Assembly (NCBI GenBank): GCA_964352675.1
Contig: CAYGSN010000010.1
Span: 1-64,000, forward strand
DNA length: 64,000 bases
DNA from: CAYGSN01 sp964352675
GTDB lineage: Bacteria > Pseudomonadota > Alphaproteobacteria > Micavibrionales > Micavibrionaceae
Reading direction: 5' to 3'
Of this stretch, positions 46,954-56,120 are shown one piece after another (positions within the stretch are counted from its first letter, which is position 1; every line of letters starts with the position of its first letter). The notes under the pieces are model-generated. The model was given only the letters and a program-made list of their open reading frames with translations. It searched no databases and was not told where the DNA came from. A program made the position numbers and the translations under genes.

Positions 46954-46969
46954 TGGCACGCCATTCGCA
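46954..46969 (+). promoter_or_regulatory. Sigma-54-type promoter of the flgI operon
   Basis: TGGCACG-N4-TCGCA, one mismatch from TGGCACG-N4-TTGCA with correct GG-to-GC spacing. It lies in the fliX-flgI intergenic region and points to flgI. Expected start of transcription is near 46981. Confidence 0.8.
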
Positions 46970-47026
46970 TAGTAATCTTGTGAAGACGTGTTTTTAAAGC
47001 ATCACATGACATAAGAAAGAAAAGCG

Positions 47027-48202
47027 ATGTTCAGCGTAAAAAATAATAGAAAACAAAGCAAGGTGGGTATGATCCGGTCGCCGATCCTGAAGGATTTTGG
47101 ATTGTTATTGGTGACCGGACTCTTTTTCTTTTCAATGATTTCTATGGCGCATGCCAAAACTTCCCGCATCAAGGATATCGTTGATATAGAAGGCGTCCGG
47201 GATAACCAACTCGTCGGATACGGCCTTGTGGTCGGTCTGAACGGCACAGGCGACAGCCTGAACAACTCCCCGTTCACCGAGCAAAGCCTGATCGCGTTTC
47301 TGGAGCGTCTGGGCGTCAATATCCGCGGCCTGAACCTGAACACGGGCAATACAGCGGCAGTGATGGTTACAGCCACCCTGCCCCCATTCACCAATCAAGG
47401 CTCACGCATTGATGTGAGTGTATCGTCCCTCGGCGATGCCACCAGTCTTCTGGGCGGGACATTGATCGTGACCCCTCTTTTAGCTGCCGACAGCGAAGTC
47501 TATGCGGTTGCGCAAGGCGAAATCAGCGTCGCCGGATTCAGCATCAGCGGAGAAGCTGCAACATTGACCCAAAACATTCCGACATCCGGCCGCATTGCCG
47601 GCGGGGCAATTGTCGAGCGTGAAATCGACTTTACCCTTGAGGAGTTACAGGAAGTCCGCTTATCTCTTAAAAACCCGGATTTCACCACATCTCGCCGCAT
47701 CGCGCAGGCCATTAACGGCTTTACCTCGGCCAATATTGCAGACCCCGAGAATTCCGCCAGCATCATCTTGCGCCGACCCTCAAATTTTGACGGCACGATT
47801 GTGGATCTGATTACAGATATCGAACAGCTGCCGATCCAGCCCGACCAGCCTGCCCGTGTGGTTATAAGCGAGCGCACAGGACTGGTTGTGATTGGTGCGG
47901 ATGTCCGCATCAGTGATGTGGCCATCGCACAGGGCAACCTGACAATCCGCGTCACCGAAACACCGCAGGTGTCGCAGGCAAATCCTTTCTCCGAACAGGG
48001 ACAAACCGTTGTCGTGCCCCGCAGTGACGTGAGCGTCAATCAAGGTGAAGATGTCCGCCTCGCCGCCCTTGAGACCGGTGTAACACTGCAGGACCTTGTC
48101 ACCGGCCTGAACAGCCTGGGTATGCAACCCCGCGATGTCATCACAATTCTGCAGGCCATCAAAGCCGCCGGGGCCCTGCAGGCTGATATTGAGGTGCTTT
48201 AA
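47027..48202 (+). CDS. flgI: Flagellar P-ring protein FlgI
   Basis: A 391-residue periplasmic ring protein. After a signal peptide (ending MAHAKT), the sequence RIKDIVDIEGVRDNQLVGYG followed by LVVGLNGTGD opens the mature protein. PPFTNQGSRIDVSVSSLGDA and a C-terminal LNSLGMQPRDVITILQAIKA complete the signature. The longer ATG is given. An ATG at 47069, 14 codons later, has a better site (AAGG five bases away) and a more normal signal-peptide length, so it may be the true start. First gene of a long rightward operon. Confidence 0.95.
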   Translation: MFSVKNNRKQSKVGMIRSPILKDFGLLLVTGLFFFSMISMAHAKTSRIKDIVDIEGVRDNQLVGYGLVVGLNGTGDSLNNSPFTEQSLIAFLERLGVNIRGLNLNTGNTAAVMVTATLPPFTNQGSRIDVSVSSLGDATSLLGGTLIVTPLLAADSEVYAVAQGEISVAGFSISGEAATLTQNIPTSGRIAGGAIVEREIDFTLEELQEVRLSLKNPDFTTSRRIAQAINGFTSANIADPENSASIILRRPSNFDGTIVDLITDIEQLPIQPDQPARVVISERTGLVVIGADVRISDVAIAQGNLTIRVTETPQVSQANPFSEQGQTVVVPRSDVSVNQGEDVRLAALETGVTLQDLVTGLNSLGMQPRDVITILQAIKAAGALQADIEVL

Positions 48203-48205
48203 GCC

Positions 48206-48640
48206 ATGAAAGATTTCCTGAGCCCCAACACATCGATTGCCCTTATGCAGGCCTCCAACGGAGATCTCGCAGCACAGACAAAAAAACTGGGCACGGCAAA
48301 AACTGCCGGGCTTAAAACGCCGAACGCGGAGAATATCGCAGACAACAAAGAGGTTCGCGGTGCTACCGAAACGGCGCAAGAGTTTGAAGCCGTATTCATT
48401 GCTGAAATGATGAAGCCGATGTTTGAAGGGATCAGCACCGAGGCGCCCTTTGGCGGCGGCAAAGGCGAAGAGGTTTTCCGTGGCCTGCTGCTCCAGGAAT
48501 ACGGCAAGCTGATGGCACAGACCGGAAGCATCGGCCTGTCTTCACAGGTGCGCGACCAGATTATCCAGATGCAAAGCGCAGCGGATCACAACAAAACAAC
48601 CCTTAACCCCCAAGACGTAACGGAGATGCCTGATGAATAA
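48206..48640 (+). CDS. flgJ: Rod-binding protein (FlgJ N-terminal type)
   Basis: A 144-residue protein matching only the rod-binding half of enteric FlgJ. AQEFEAVFIAEMMKPMFEGI (about 51-70) and GEEVFRGLLLQEYGKLMAQT are the rod-cap motif. The muramidase domain is absent, as is common in alphaproteobacteria; wall cleavage would need another enzyme. It begins three bases after flgI and overlaps the next gene by eight. Confidence 0.88.
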   Translation: MKDFLSPNTSIALMQASNGDLAAQTKKLGTAKTAGLKTPNAENIADNKEVRGATETAQEFEAVFIAEMMKPMFEGISTEAPFGGGKGEEVFRGLLLQEYGKLMAQTGSIGLSSQVRDQIIQMQSAADHNKTTLNPQDVTEMPDE

Positions 48641-49070
48641 ACTTGCCGCCAACACGACTGAAAAAATTTTACCACCCAACGCAACTGCGGCGGTGCAGGA
48701 CCTCATCAAAATGTCAAAAATCCTGCTCGATCTTTCCGAGAAGGAAACCCAGACCCTTTTGCAAAACGACATGATGGGCTTCGCCTTCATACAGGACCAA
48801 AAGGACCGCGTGGTGGCGCGCTATACAAAAGCATCCGAAGAATTTCGCAGCCGCATCCGTGAATTCCGCACAGTTAACAAGGCGCTTCTGGACAAGCTGG
48901 AAGAGTTGCAAAACATGCTGGGTGAAAAATCAGAGGCCAACAATCTTCTGGTCCTGCGCATGAAAGAGCGGTCACAGCGCAACACACAAAAAACCCTGCT
49001 GACGGTTCAGGAACTGGCACAGAAAAAACCAATGCGTTTTGACCGCGTTGAAAATCAAACACAGGCTTAA
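48633..49070 (+). CDS. FlgN-like helical protein (first of two)
   Basis: A 145-residue all-helical protein with no signal. The core VQDLIKMSKILLDLSEKETQ and ALLDKLEELQNMLGEKSEAN resembles FlgN-type export chaperones in length, helix content and position. It overlaps flgJ by eight bases and is followed 19 bases later by a second protein of similar character. FlgN function is inferred mainly from context. Confidence 0.65.
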   Translation: MNKLAANTTEKILPPNATAAVQDLIKMSKILLDLSEKETQTLLQNDMMGFAFIQDQKDRVVARYTKASEEFRSRIREFRTVNKALLDKLEELQNMLGEKSEANNLLVLRMKERSQRNTQKTLLTVQELAQKKPMRFDRVENQTQA

Positions 49071-49089
49071 CAAAAAAGAAGAGGACGAC

Positions 49090-49608
49090 ATGAACAACCC
49101 GTATCAAGACAAAGCTTTATCAAACAAAGCTCCGCGCTCCAGACCAAGCGCCTCCGCCTTCATCCTGTCGAAAGATCCGAAAAAGGCGATGCAGGAAATG
49201 CTCGAAACGATTGAGAATTTACAAAATGTTTACCAGGCCGAAAACGAAGCGCTGGATGCCTCCGATACAGCTACATTCCTGAGCCTGCAGGACAAAAAGC
49301 TGGAAATGGCACAGAAATACCAGAATGGCGTGGAGCAAATCCTCTCACGCAAGGAAGAAATGCGCGATGTGGAGTTTGACCTGAAAAAGCGCCTGACAGA
49401 TATGCAGGAGCATTTTTCAACATTGGCCCAGAAGAACCGTAAATCGATTGAACGTATGCAGCGCGCGACAGAGCGGCTTGGCAATACCATTCGCAGAGTT
49501 GCGAAAGAAACAGCAAAAACAAGAACAACATTCAGCTACAACGAAATTGGAACCGTAGATAGTGCAGAGCGGAAATCCGTTTCCATGGGCGTTAATGAAA
49601 CGGCCTAA
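49090..49608 (+). CDS. FlgN-like helical protein (second of two)
   Basis: A 172-residue protein, mostly coiled coil (MLETIENLQNVYQAENEALD, then LSLQDKKLEMAQKYQNGVEQ). The ATG at 49090 has GAGGACGAC just upstream; a further upstream ATG at 49039 lies inside the previous gene. It has the length and helical pattern of flagellar export chaperones but I do not recognise a named family. The tandem arrangement suggests a pair serving different substrates. Confidence 0.6.
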   Translation: MNNPYQDKALSNKAPRSRPSASAFILSKDPKKAMQEMLETIENLQNVYQAENEALDASDTATFLSLQDKKLEMAQKYQNGVEQILSRKEEMRDVEFDLKKRLTDMQEHFSTLAQKNRKSIERMQRATERLGNTIRRVAKETAKTRTTFSYNEIGTVDSAERKSVSMGVNETA

Positions 49609-49648
49609 AACAGGTTGAAAATTTGAGATTAAAAACGAAAGACGATAA

Positions 49649-51304
49649 ATGAGCATAGACAGCTTTTTTACAATTACAAAAACCGGCGCGGCCCAAGGAT
49701 TTAATCCTTCCGGGAAGCAAGGTGATTTGAACGCTCAAATCGCCGCCTTCGGTTTTTTTGAATTCTGGCTGGCGCAGGCGATTGAAAACGAGAGAGCGCA
49801 GGATATTGAAGATTTGCAGGAGAAGGCCGAAGAAGAAAGAGAGTCTTCTTTGAAATCCGACAACCCGCTTCTTGCGGAAAAACCAAAGCTCGACATCGTC
49901 GAGATGCTTGCCGTCAATGACGACGTTAAGGAGCAGATCGGGAAATTCTCAACCGAAGAAACCAATGTCCTGAGCGACACGCTGGCGTTAAACCAAACGG
50001 CCCTTATCCGCGAGCTCAAACCCCTGCTTGAGGACGGCCTGCTGGCTGACAAAAATGTAAATCCTGAAGATCAGGAATTTGGCAGCCTTGCCAATCCTTT
50101 CGCCGCGCGCTTTGAAGACGGCGAATACAAAACTTTTCTGGAACGCCTTGAAAAACTGATCAATGACGGTGGATCACCAGAAGGCATCGTGGCCAACCTA
50201 ACGCCGGAACAGCGCGTCATTCTGAGACAGAAGCTGCAGGCTTTTCAGGCACAAAGCGAAGGCACCGAAAAATCTCAAGCGCAGATCCTGGCGGACGTTG
50301 CCGCCTTCGAAGACCTGGAAAGCCTTGATGAAATCGATGAAAGCATTCTGGCGCTGATCGCCATCCAGCTGGTCCTGCCTGCGCAGAGCGCAGAGAGTTC
50401 CGGCCCTGACAGCATTATTGCAGCCGATCCTGTCGCCGCCCTCGCCGCGAGCCAGGCCGCCGCATCACGGGCATTGAGCAAACCAAATGAAGATGCCAAT
50501 AACGGCACGCGGCGCGATCTCGGCTCCTATCTAAACAACATTGATCCCGGAACAGGAAAAAGCTCTACCCTCCCCTCCGAAAACTTTGAGAAAAGCTTAC
50601 GCGATATAGCCGGAGCGCCGCGCGTTGAAAATGCCTCTGCAGACACTGGGAAAACTGCTGTATCCGCCCTTCCTGCATCACAAAATGCGGCGGCAGCAAA
50701 TATGAGCATTCTGCAAGGTTGGCACTTTTCAAGCGACGGATCACTACTCTCCCCACTAGGACTGTCAAGCGATAGCACTGACGGCTCCTTTGCAGGCAAC
50801 CTGAATTATCACAGCCTACAAAATGCAAGCCTGACCAGCCTGGTTACACAGGCTCAAGGCGCGCAACACCCCCACCCGGCCACGCAGATGATTGCGGTCA
50901 GCATGACCCGCGCCGGTGTTAAAGGCGGCGACCAGACGATGAGAATTCAACTCGATCCGCCAGAACTGGGCCGTGTTGAAATACAGATGACCGTTGGAAA
51001 AGACAAAAGCGTCAAGGCGCATCTGATTGCGGAAAAACCTGAAACCCTAGGCATGCTCCAACGCGACGCGACGCTTCTGGAGCGTGCATTACAGGATGCA
51101 GGGCTAGAGGCTGACGGCTCATCCCTCACCTTTGATTTGGCGGATGAAGGATACAATTTTGATCAGAATGGCGGGCATGACGGCAGCCGCAATGCAGCCG
51201 GACAAGGTGATAACGGCGAAGAAGAAATCGAAATCATTGATAGCACGATGACATGGCATGTGGATTCCGAAACCGGGCATATGCGCTATGACATTCTGGC
51301 TTAA
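49649..51304 (+). CDS. fliK: Hook-length control protein FliK
   Basis: A 551-residue secreted molecular ruler. The N-terminal two thirds are low-complexity and rich in Ala, Ser, Glu and Asp, as in other FliK proteins. The conserved C-terminal domain (about 415-500) contains MRIQLDPPELGRVEIQMTVG and LQRDATLLERALQDAGLEAD. It lies directly before flgD and flgE, its usual partners. Confidence 0.9.
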   Translation: MSIDSFFTITKTGAAQGFNPSGKQGDLNAQIAAFGFFEFWLAQAIENERAQDIEDLQEKAEEERESSLKSDNPLLAEKPKLDIVEMLAVNDDVKEQIGKFSTEETNVLSDTLALNQTALIRELKPLLEDGLLADKNVNPEDQEFGSLANPFAARFEDGEYKTFLERLEKLINDGGSPEGIVANLTPEQRVILRQKLQAFQAQSEGTEKSQAQILADVAAFEDLESLDEIDESILALIAIQLVLPAQSAESSGPDSIIAADPVAALAASQAAASRALSKPNEDANNGTRRDLGSYLNNIDPGTGKSSTLPSENFEKSLRDIAGAPRVENASADTGKTAVSALPASQNAAAANMSILQGWHFSSDGSLLSPLGLSSDSTDGSFAGNLNYHSLQNASLTSLVTQAQGAQHPHPATQMIAVSMTRAGVKGGDQTMRIQLDPPELGRVEIQMTVGKDKSVKAHLIAEKPETLGMLQRDATLLERALQDAGLEADGSSLTFDLADEGYNFDQNGGHDGSRNAAGQGDNGEEEIEIIDSTMTWHVDSETGHMRYDILA

Positions 51305-51336
51305 CGGATACAGAAAAGAAGAAAGAGAGATGCAAA

Positions 51337-52092
51337 ATGGTAAGCGACGTTAATATAGGAACAGCCCTGAACCAACAGGCAAACACAAATAACGCCCAGA
51401 CGGGCCTTGCGCAGGACTTTAACCAGTTCCTGATTTTGCTGACCACACAACTGCAAAATCAGGATCCGCTTTCCCCCATGGACACCACGGAATTTACAAA
51501 CCAGCTCGTGGCCTTCTCCGGTGTAGAACAGCAGATCAATACCAACCAGAAGCTCGACTCTCTCGTATCACTGAGCCTGGGGAATGCTGTTGGCAACTCG
51601 CTGGGTTATGTCGGCATGGATATCAGCTATCTCAGCTCTGAATTCAATTTCGATGGCGCAGAGCCTGTCAAGCTCAACTATGCCTATAACAGCGAACCGT
51701 TCGAAGCAAAAATCCGTATCGTCAACGAAGAAGGTGAGACCGTCTATGAAACCGATGCTGAAAAAGGTCTGGGCAATAATGAATTTGTTTGGGACGGCAC
51801 AACAAAGGACGGAACGATCGCACCGGAAGGAACATACGAAATTCGTGTAGACGCCTTAGATTTTGATGGCAATGCCGTAAGCACCACCACCGTTGTGAAC
51901 GGCCGCGTACGCGGGGTTGAATCACAGAACGGTCTGATCTTCCTGTTGGTCGGTGAACGCGCCGTATCGCTGGGACAGGTTCTGAACGTCTCTGTCCCTG
52001 AAACAGACCCGCTCCCGCCTGATGACGATGGCGATGACGGAGATGATGGCGACGGCGGAGATGGTTCCGGTGACGGCAGCGGCGACCCGTAG
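51337..52092 (+). CDS. flgD: Hook-cap protein FlgD with acidic Gly tail
   Basis: A 251-residue hook scaffolding protein. QDFNQFLILLTTQLQNQDPL followed by SPMDTTEFTNQLVAFSGVEQ is the FlgD N-terminal signature, and FVWDGTTKDGTIAPEGTYEI with VNGRVRGVESQNGLIFLLVG is the C-terminal domain. The last 25 residues are almost only Asp, Gly and Ser. It precedes flgE by 25 bases. Confidence 0.94.
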   Translation: MVSDVNIGTALNQQANTNNAQTGLAQDFNQFLILLTTQLQNQDPLSPMDTTEFTNQLVAFSGVEQQINTNQKLDSLVSLSLGNAVGNSLGYVGMDISYLSSEFNFDGAEPVKLNYAYNSEPFEAKIRIVNEEGETVYETDAEKGLGNNEFVWDGTTKDGTIAPEGTYEIRVDALDFDGNAVSTTTVVNGRVRGVESQNGLIFLLVGERAVSLGQVLNVSVPETDPLPPDDDGDDGDDGDGGDGSGDGSGDP

Positions 52093-52117
52093 GAAAGGAT
52101 TTTAAGAGGATAAGACA

Positions 52118-53971
52118 ATGAGTTTATTCGGATCATTATATTCAAGCACGACAGGGCTGCTAGCCAGTTCCCGCTCGACCGACATCATTTCGCAGAACGT
52201 GGCGAATTTGAATACGGTGGGATATAAGCGCTCATCCGTGGCTTTCCGTGATCTTGTCTTCTCCTCAAAAGGCAGCGCACGCGACACGCTGGCCGGTGTG
52301 TCTACAACACGCCTTCTACAGGCCAATCAAGCAGGTTCCATCTTCCAGACCAGCTCTTCAACCGATGCCTCTATCAGCGGCGAAGGTATGTTTGCTGTGA
52401 AACGCACGATTGATCCGGCTGATGATAATTTCTACTTCACACGCAACGGTCAGTTCGGCGAGTTTGCCATCCGCAACACCTCGGATAGCGGAGCGTTTAC
52501 CACTGAAAACACAAACGAGGAAACCTACCTTATGAACTCTGCAGGATTTTTCCTGTATGGCTGGCCGCTGGATCAGGACGGTAATATTACAGGCGGAACC
52601 ACACTTGATTCCCTACAGCCGATCAATGTCGGCATTTTCGAGAGCCAGCCTATCCCTACAACCGAAGTGAATTTCGGGGTGAACCTGAACGCCAGTGAGA
52701 GCGATTATGATGGCCATGCCTTCACCGTGCCCCAGCAACTTCCAATGTCGAACCAGGCCGCCCATTTCTCCCGCAATTTAACCGTGTACGACAGCGCCGG
52801 AACACAGCGTGCCGTCACAGCCCAATTCCGCAAAGTGCTGGGCCCCATGGCGCATTTCACATCCAACACCTCGCCTCTGGATCGGGAAGATGTCCTGGTG
52901 GACAATGCAGGTGGGCCAACGCCCGGCATTACAAATGGCGACATCTTCCAGATATCTGACGGCACAAACACGCTGAATATCACTTTTGTAAATGGTGTGG
53001 CAGATACTTCGCTTAACCAGGCAAACACTGTGGATGATGTACTAAGGGTTATTAACAACTTCACAGCAGGGGCCCCCGCCACGCAGCAATTCGAAGCCCG
53101 CATAAGCGAGAGTGGCCGCCTCCTTGTCCAGGCCAAAGACCCGACAGTGACGCTGAACATCTCTGGTTCCGATGCTCCGGTTCTGGGCGCAACCGGCCTG
53201 AACTTCGTGACCGACCCCAGTGATGGGGATTATATCTACGATCCGGATTACGATATCACAAATCCTGGTTCTGCGCCTTACACAGCACAGGGCGATTTCC
53301 CTGCCTTCGCTGATACAACCACACCCAATACACAGGGCTGGTGGGAAATGACCCTGCTTATCCCTGATCCGGCAAACCCCAGCGGTGGCACACTCACCAC
53401 GTTGCGCCAGGGGCTGATAAACTTTGACGGAAGCGGCGCGCTAAACGCCTTGCCCGGCGCGGATGGAGAAATCAGCATTGATCTGTCCACCACGCCTATC
53501 AATTTCGACAATGCCGGGACGGATGACGATACATCGCTGACTCTGAACATTACCAATTTCAGCCAGTTTTCAGGCAATTACAACGTCCTGCTCTCCCAAC
53601 AAAACGGCGCAGGGATCGGCACACGCAACAATATCGAGATCCAACGGGATGGAACGGTCACAGCCGTCTTCTCAAATGGAATCCGCAGCGATATCTATAA
53701 AATCCCGCTGGCCACATTCGCGAATGTGAACGGCCTGCGCGAAGTCAACGATACCGCCTATGTCCTGACCGACAACTCCGGCGATGTCGTTCTGCTGGAG
53801 GCCGGAACGGGCGGAGCCGGAATTTTGAACCCGGCCACACTGGAGAATTCGAATGTGGATCTGGCCGAAGAATTCGGATACCTGATCGTCAGCCAGCGCT
53901 CATTCTCTCTGAACTCTCAGGTCATCAACGCCGTCAATGAAATGACGCAGGTCCTCAGGGATCTAACATAG
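52118..53971 (+). CDS. flgE: Hook protein FlgE
   Basis: A 617-residue hook subunit, longer than enteric FlgE (about 400) but in the range of alphaproteobacterial hooks. The N-terminal block STDIISQNVANLNTVGYKRS and the C-terminal NVDLAEEFGYLIVSQRSFSL with INAVNEMTQVLRDL form the rod-like core. Between them are variable domains, including a DUF1533-like region. A paralogue follows 105 bases downstream. Confidence 0.92.
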   Translation: MSLFGSLYSSTTGLLASSRSTDIISQNVANLNTVGYKRSSVAFRDLVFSSKGSARDTLAGVSTTRLLQANQAGSIFQTSSSTDASISGEGMFAVKRTIDPADDNFYFTRNGQFGEFAIRNTSDSGAFTTENTNEETYLMNSAGFFLYGWPLDQDGNITGGTTLDSLQPINVGIFESQPIPTTEVNFGVNLNASESDYDGHAFTVPQQLPMSNQAAHFSRNLTVYDSAGTQRAVTAQFRKVLGPMAHFTSNTSPLDREDVLVDNAGGPTPGITNGDIFQISDGTNTLNITFVNGVADTSLNQANTVDDVLRVINNFTAGAPATQQFEARISESGRLLVQAKDPTVTLNISGSDAPVLGATGLNFVTDPSDGDYIYDPDYDITNPGSAPYTAQGDFPAFADTTTPNTQGWWEMTLLIPDPANPSGGTLTTLRQGLINFDGSGALNALPGADGEISIDLSTTPINFDNAGTDDDTSLTLNITNFSQFSGNYNVLLSQQNGAGIGTRNNIEIQRDGTVTAVFSNGIRSDIYKIPLATFANVNGLREVNDTAYVLTDNSGDVVLLEAGTGGAGILNPATLENSNVDLAEEFGYLIVSQRSFSLNSQVINAVNEMTQVLRDLT

Positions 53972-54076
53972 GAAAAAACATGAACAACAAACGATTTTTA
54001 AATTTTAACCGAAACCACAACCAAAAACCAAAAACGAAAGTTTGATTTATTTGCTTAACTTGAAAGGAGACTAACC

Positions 54077-55834
54077 ATGGGACTTTTTGGATCATTATTT
54101 ACAGGTGTATCGGCACTGTTTGCGCAGAGCCAGAACACGGCGATTATCTCCAACAACATCGCCAACGTGAACACAAACGGTTTTAAGCGTTCGGAAGCCA
54201 GCTTCAACTCACTGGTGACCACAGAAAGCCGTCTGTCACGCTACTCTCCGGGTACGGTTTCCGTGAACCGGATCCAGCGCGTGGACCAGCAGGGCTCGAT
54301 CCAGCAGACATCCTCCGCCACCGATGCGGCGATCTCTGGAAACGGATTCTTCCCGGTCAAACGTTCCACCGATACCGGACAGGAATTCCTCTATACCCGC
54401 GCCGGACAGTTCTCGGAAGATGCACAGGGATTGCTGCGCAATGCCTCCGGCTTTGTTCTATATGCGTGGCCGATTGATGCAGATGGCAATCTTCCTGCCA
54501 ACCAGGGCGACCTGGTTTCACTGGTCCCGGCCGATGTGGCATTCCTCGGCGGCTTGACACGGCCGACAACAACGGCGGAACTGGCAATTAACCTGAATGC
54601 GAACCAGGCCGATTACAATACCGGAACAGGCGGCATTGCATTACCGGTAGCCCGCACAAACGCGGCGCATTTCTCACGTGGCCTAACAGTGTTTGATGCC
54701 CTGGGCTCTGCTCAAACGGTTACATTTGAATACCGTAAAGTTACAGGCCCCATGGCCAATATTACAACCGGGAATCAAACCGTCCTTGAATCAGATGACG
54801 TGCTTGCCGGTAGCGCGCCAGCCTCAGGTTCGCTTGCGGGCATTTCGCACCAAGACCAGTTCTCAATAACCGTAGGAGCGACAACAGAAACGTTCGAGCT
54901 CTTCGATAGTACTGTGGGTGCATCAACCGGTACAGCAGACTATGATTCCGAAACCGTACAAGAACTTCTGGACAACATTGAAAGCTTTAACGGCGGCGGC
55001 ATACTAGAAGCCCGCCTCACAGATAGCGGACAAATTATTATCCAGGCCGTCGACCCAACCATTGACTTTACGGTTGATGATGTTGCGGGAACACCGATTT
55101 CAGGTGGAGCAACAACTCTTAACCTCGGTGCAGCTTCCGTAGCCGTAACCCACACCGATATCACGACAGCATACGCCGATAACGGTAATGGCGTCTTCCC
55201 TGATTTTGATGACCTTACAGGAGCCAATACCCAGGGATGGTGGGAGTTAAAAGTCATACACCCGGATGGAAGCACCATTTCCGAGGGTCTCTTGAACTTC
55301 GAAGGCGACGGAACGTTAAATGCCTCCGCCGATGGAGAAGGCAATATTGACCTCGCCCTTGCAAATATTGATTGGGGCAACGGCTCCAACTTGCAAGACT
55401 TTGATATCGATATTGAGCGCTTGTCCCAGTTTTCCGGGAACTATGACGTGATCTTCTCCGACCAGAACGGTGCAGAGCTTGGCCTTCGGACCGGGGTGGA
55501 GTTAACCCGTGACGGCCGTGTGGTCGCCCGGTTCTCCAACGGTGCCTCGGCGGATCTGTATCAAGTTCCCTTGATTACCTTTGCCAACTCCAACGGCCTT
55601 ACCGAAGTGTCCGGCACGGCCTATTCAGAAGCCGAGGAGTCCGGAGAAGAGAACCTGCGTGAGGCCGGAACAGGCGGAGCCGGGTTTATCGAACCCTCCA
55701 CGCTCGAAGCCTCCAACGTGGATTTGGCCGATGAGTTTGCACGGTTGATTATCTCCCAGCGGGCCTTTGGCGCCGGTACACGGGTGATCAATACTGTGGA
55801 TCAGATGACCCAGGATCTCCTGAGTCTGAGATAA
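54077..55834 (+). CDS. Second FlgE-type hook protein (paralogue)
   Basis: A 585-residue FlgE-family protein. SQNTAIISNNIANVNTNGFK at the N-terminus and NVDLADEFARLIISQRAFGA with VINTVDQMTQDLLSL at the C-terminus match flgE just upstream. The middle also follows the same plan (AAHFSRGLTVFDALGSAQTV), but identity is moderate, so the duplication is old. AAAGGAG precedes the ATG. It could form part of the hook or act as a hook variant. Confidence 0.88.
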   Translation: MGLFGSLFTGVSALFAQSQNTAIISNNIANVNTNGFKRSEASFNSLVTTESRLSRYSPGTVSVNRIQRVDQQGSIQQTSSATDAAISGNGFFPVKRSTDTGQEFLYTRAGQFSEDAQGLLRNASGFVLYAWPIDADGNLPANQGDLVSLVPADVAFLGGLTRPTTTAELAINLNANQADYNTGTGGIALPVARTNAAHFSRGLTVFDALGSAQTVTFEYRKVTGPMANITTGNQTVLESDDVLAGSAPASGSLAGISHQDQFSITVGATTETFELFDSTVGASTGTADYDSETVQELLDNIESFNGGGILEARLTDSGQIIIQAVDPTIDFTVDDVAGTPISGGATTLNLGAASVAVTHTDITTAYADNGNGVFPDFDDLTGANTQGWWELKVIHPDGSTISEGLLNFEGDGTLNASADGEGNIDLALANIDWGNGSNLQDFDIDIERLSQFSGNYDVIFSDQNGAELGLRTGVELTRDGRVVARFSNGASADLYQVPLITFANSNGLTEVSGTAYSEAEESGEENLREAGTGGAGFIEPSTLEASNVDLADEFARLIISQRAFGAGTRVINTVDQMTQDLLSLR

Positions 55835-55853
55835 AAAAGAAAGGAATTGGCTT

Positions 55854-56068
55854 AAGGCTTAAGGTGCTTTTTTGGGATATGCTACCCGGCAAACCCTAAC
55901 CTTCCCAAAGATAAGTGCCTTAAGCCTTACCCTTTCCATGCAAAAGATCACATATCCAGAATGGGTTGGGATAAGCATGGAAAGCGGGCGCATCGGGCAT
56001 TGCCCGTAAATGCAAACCAGAACGGTTGCTATTGAACCCAAACCGCTCCGGTGCGCCCCTCTTTTTTT
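55854..56068 (+). ncRNA. Candidate structured RNA, three abutting hairpins
   Basis: Non-coding gap between convergent flgE2 and the epimerase. Hairpin 1 has arms AAGGCTTAAGG (55854-55864) and CCTTAAGCCTT (55918-55928), with inner arms TTTGGGA and TCCCAAA. Hairpin 2 has perfect ten-base arms CTTTCCATGC (55932-55941) and GCATGGAAAG (55975-55984), with inner TATCC/GGATA. Hairpin 3 closes with GGGCGCA (55986-55992) and TGCGCCC (56052-56058) and holds two inner hairpins (CGGGCA/TGCCCG and CGGTT/AACCG). A run of T follows at 56062-56068. Family unknown; it could instead be a palindromic intergenic element or only a complex terminator. Confidence 0.45.
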
Positions 56069-56120
56069 CTTTTGTTTATTTTGGAAAAATATTAAAGCCT
56101 AAAAAAAGCCAACAGCGTTT

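Noticed and set aside
55859..56041. A 60-codon minus-strand frame in the structured intergenic region
   Set aside because: No ribosome-binding site, no recognisable domain, and it crosses the arms of all three hairpins.
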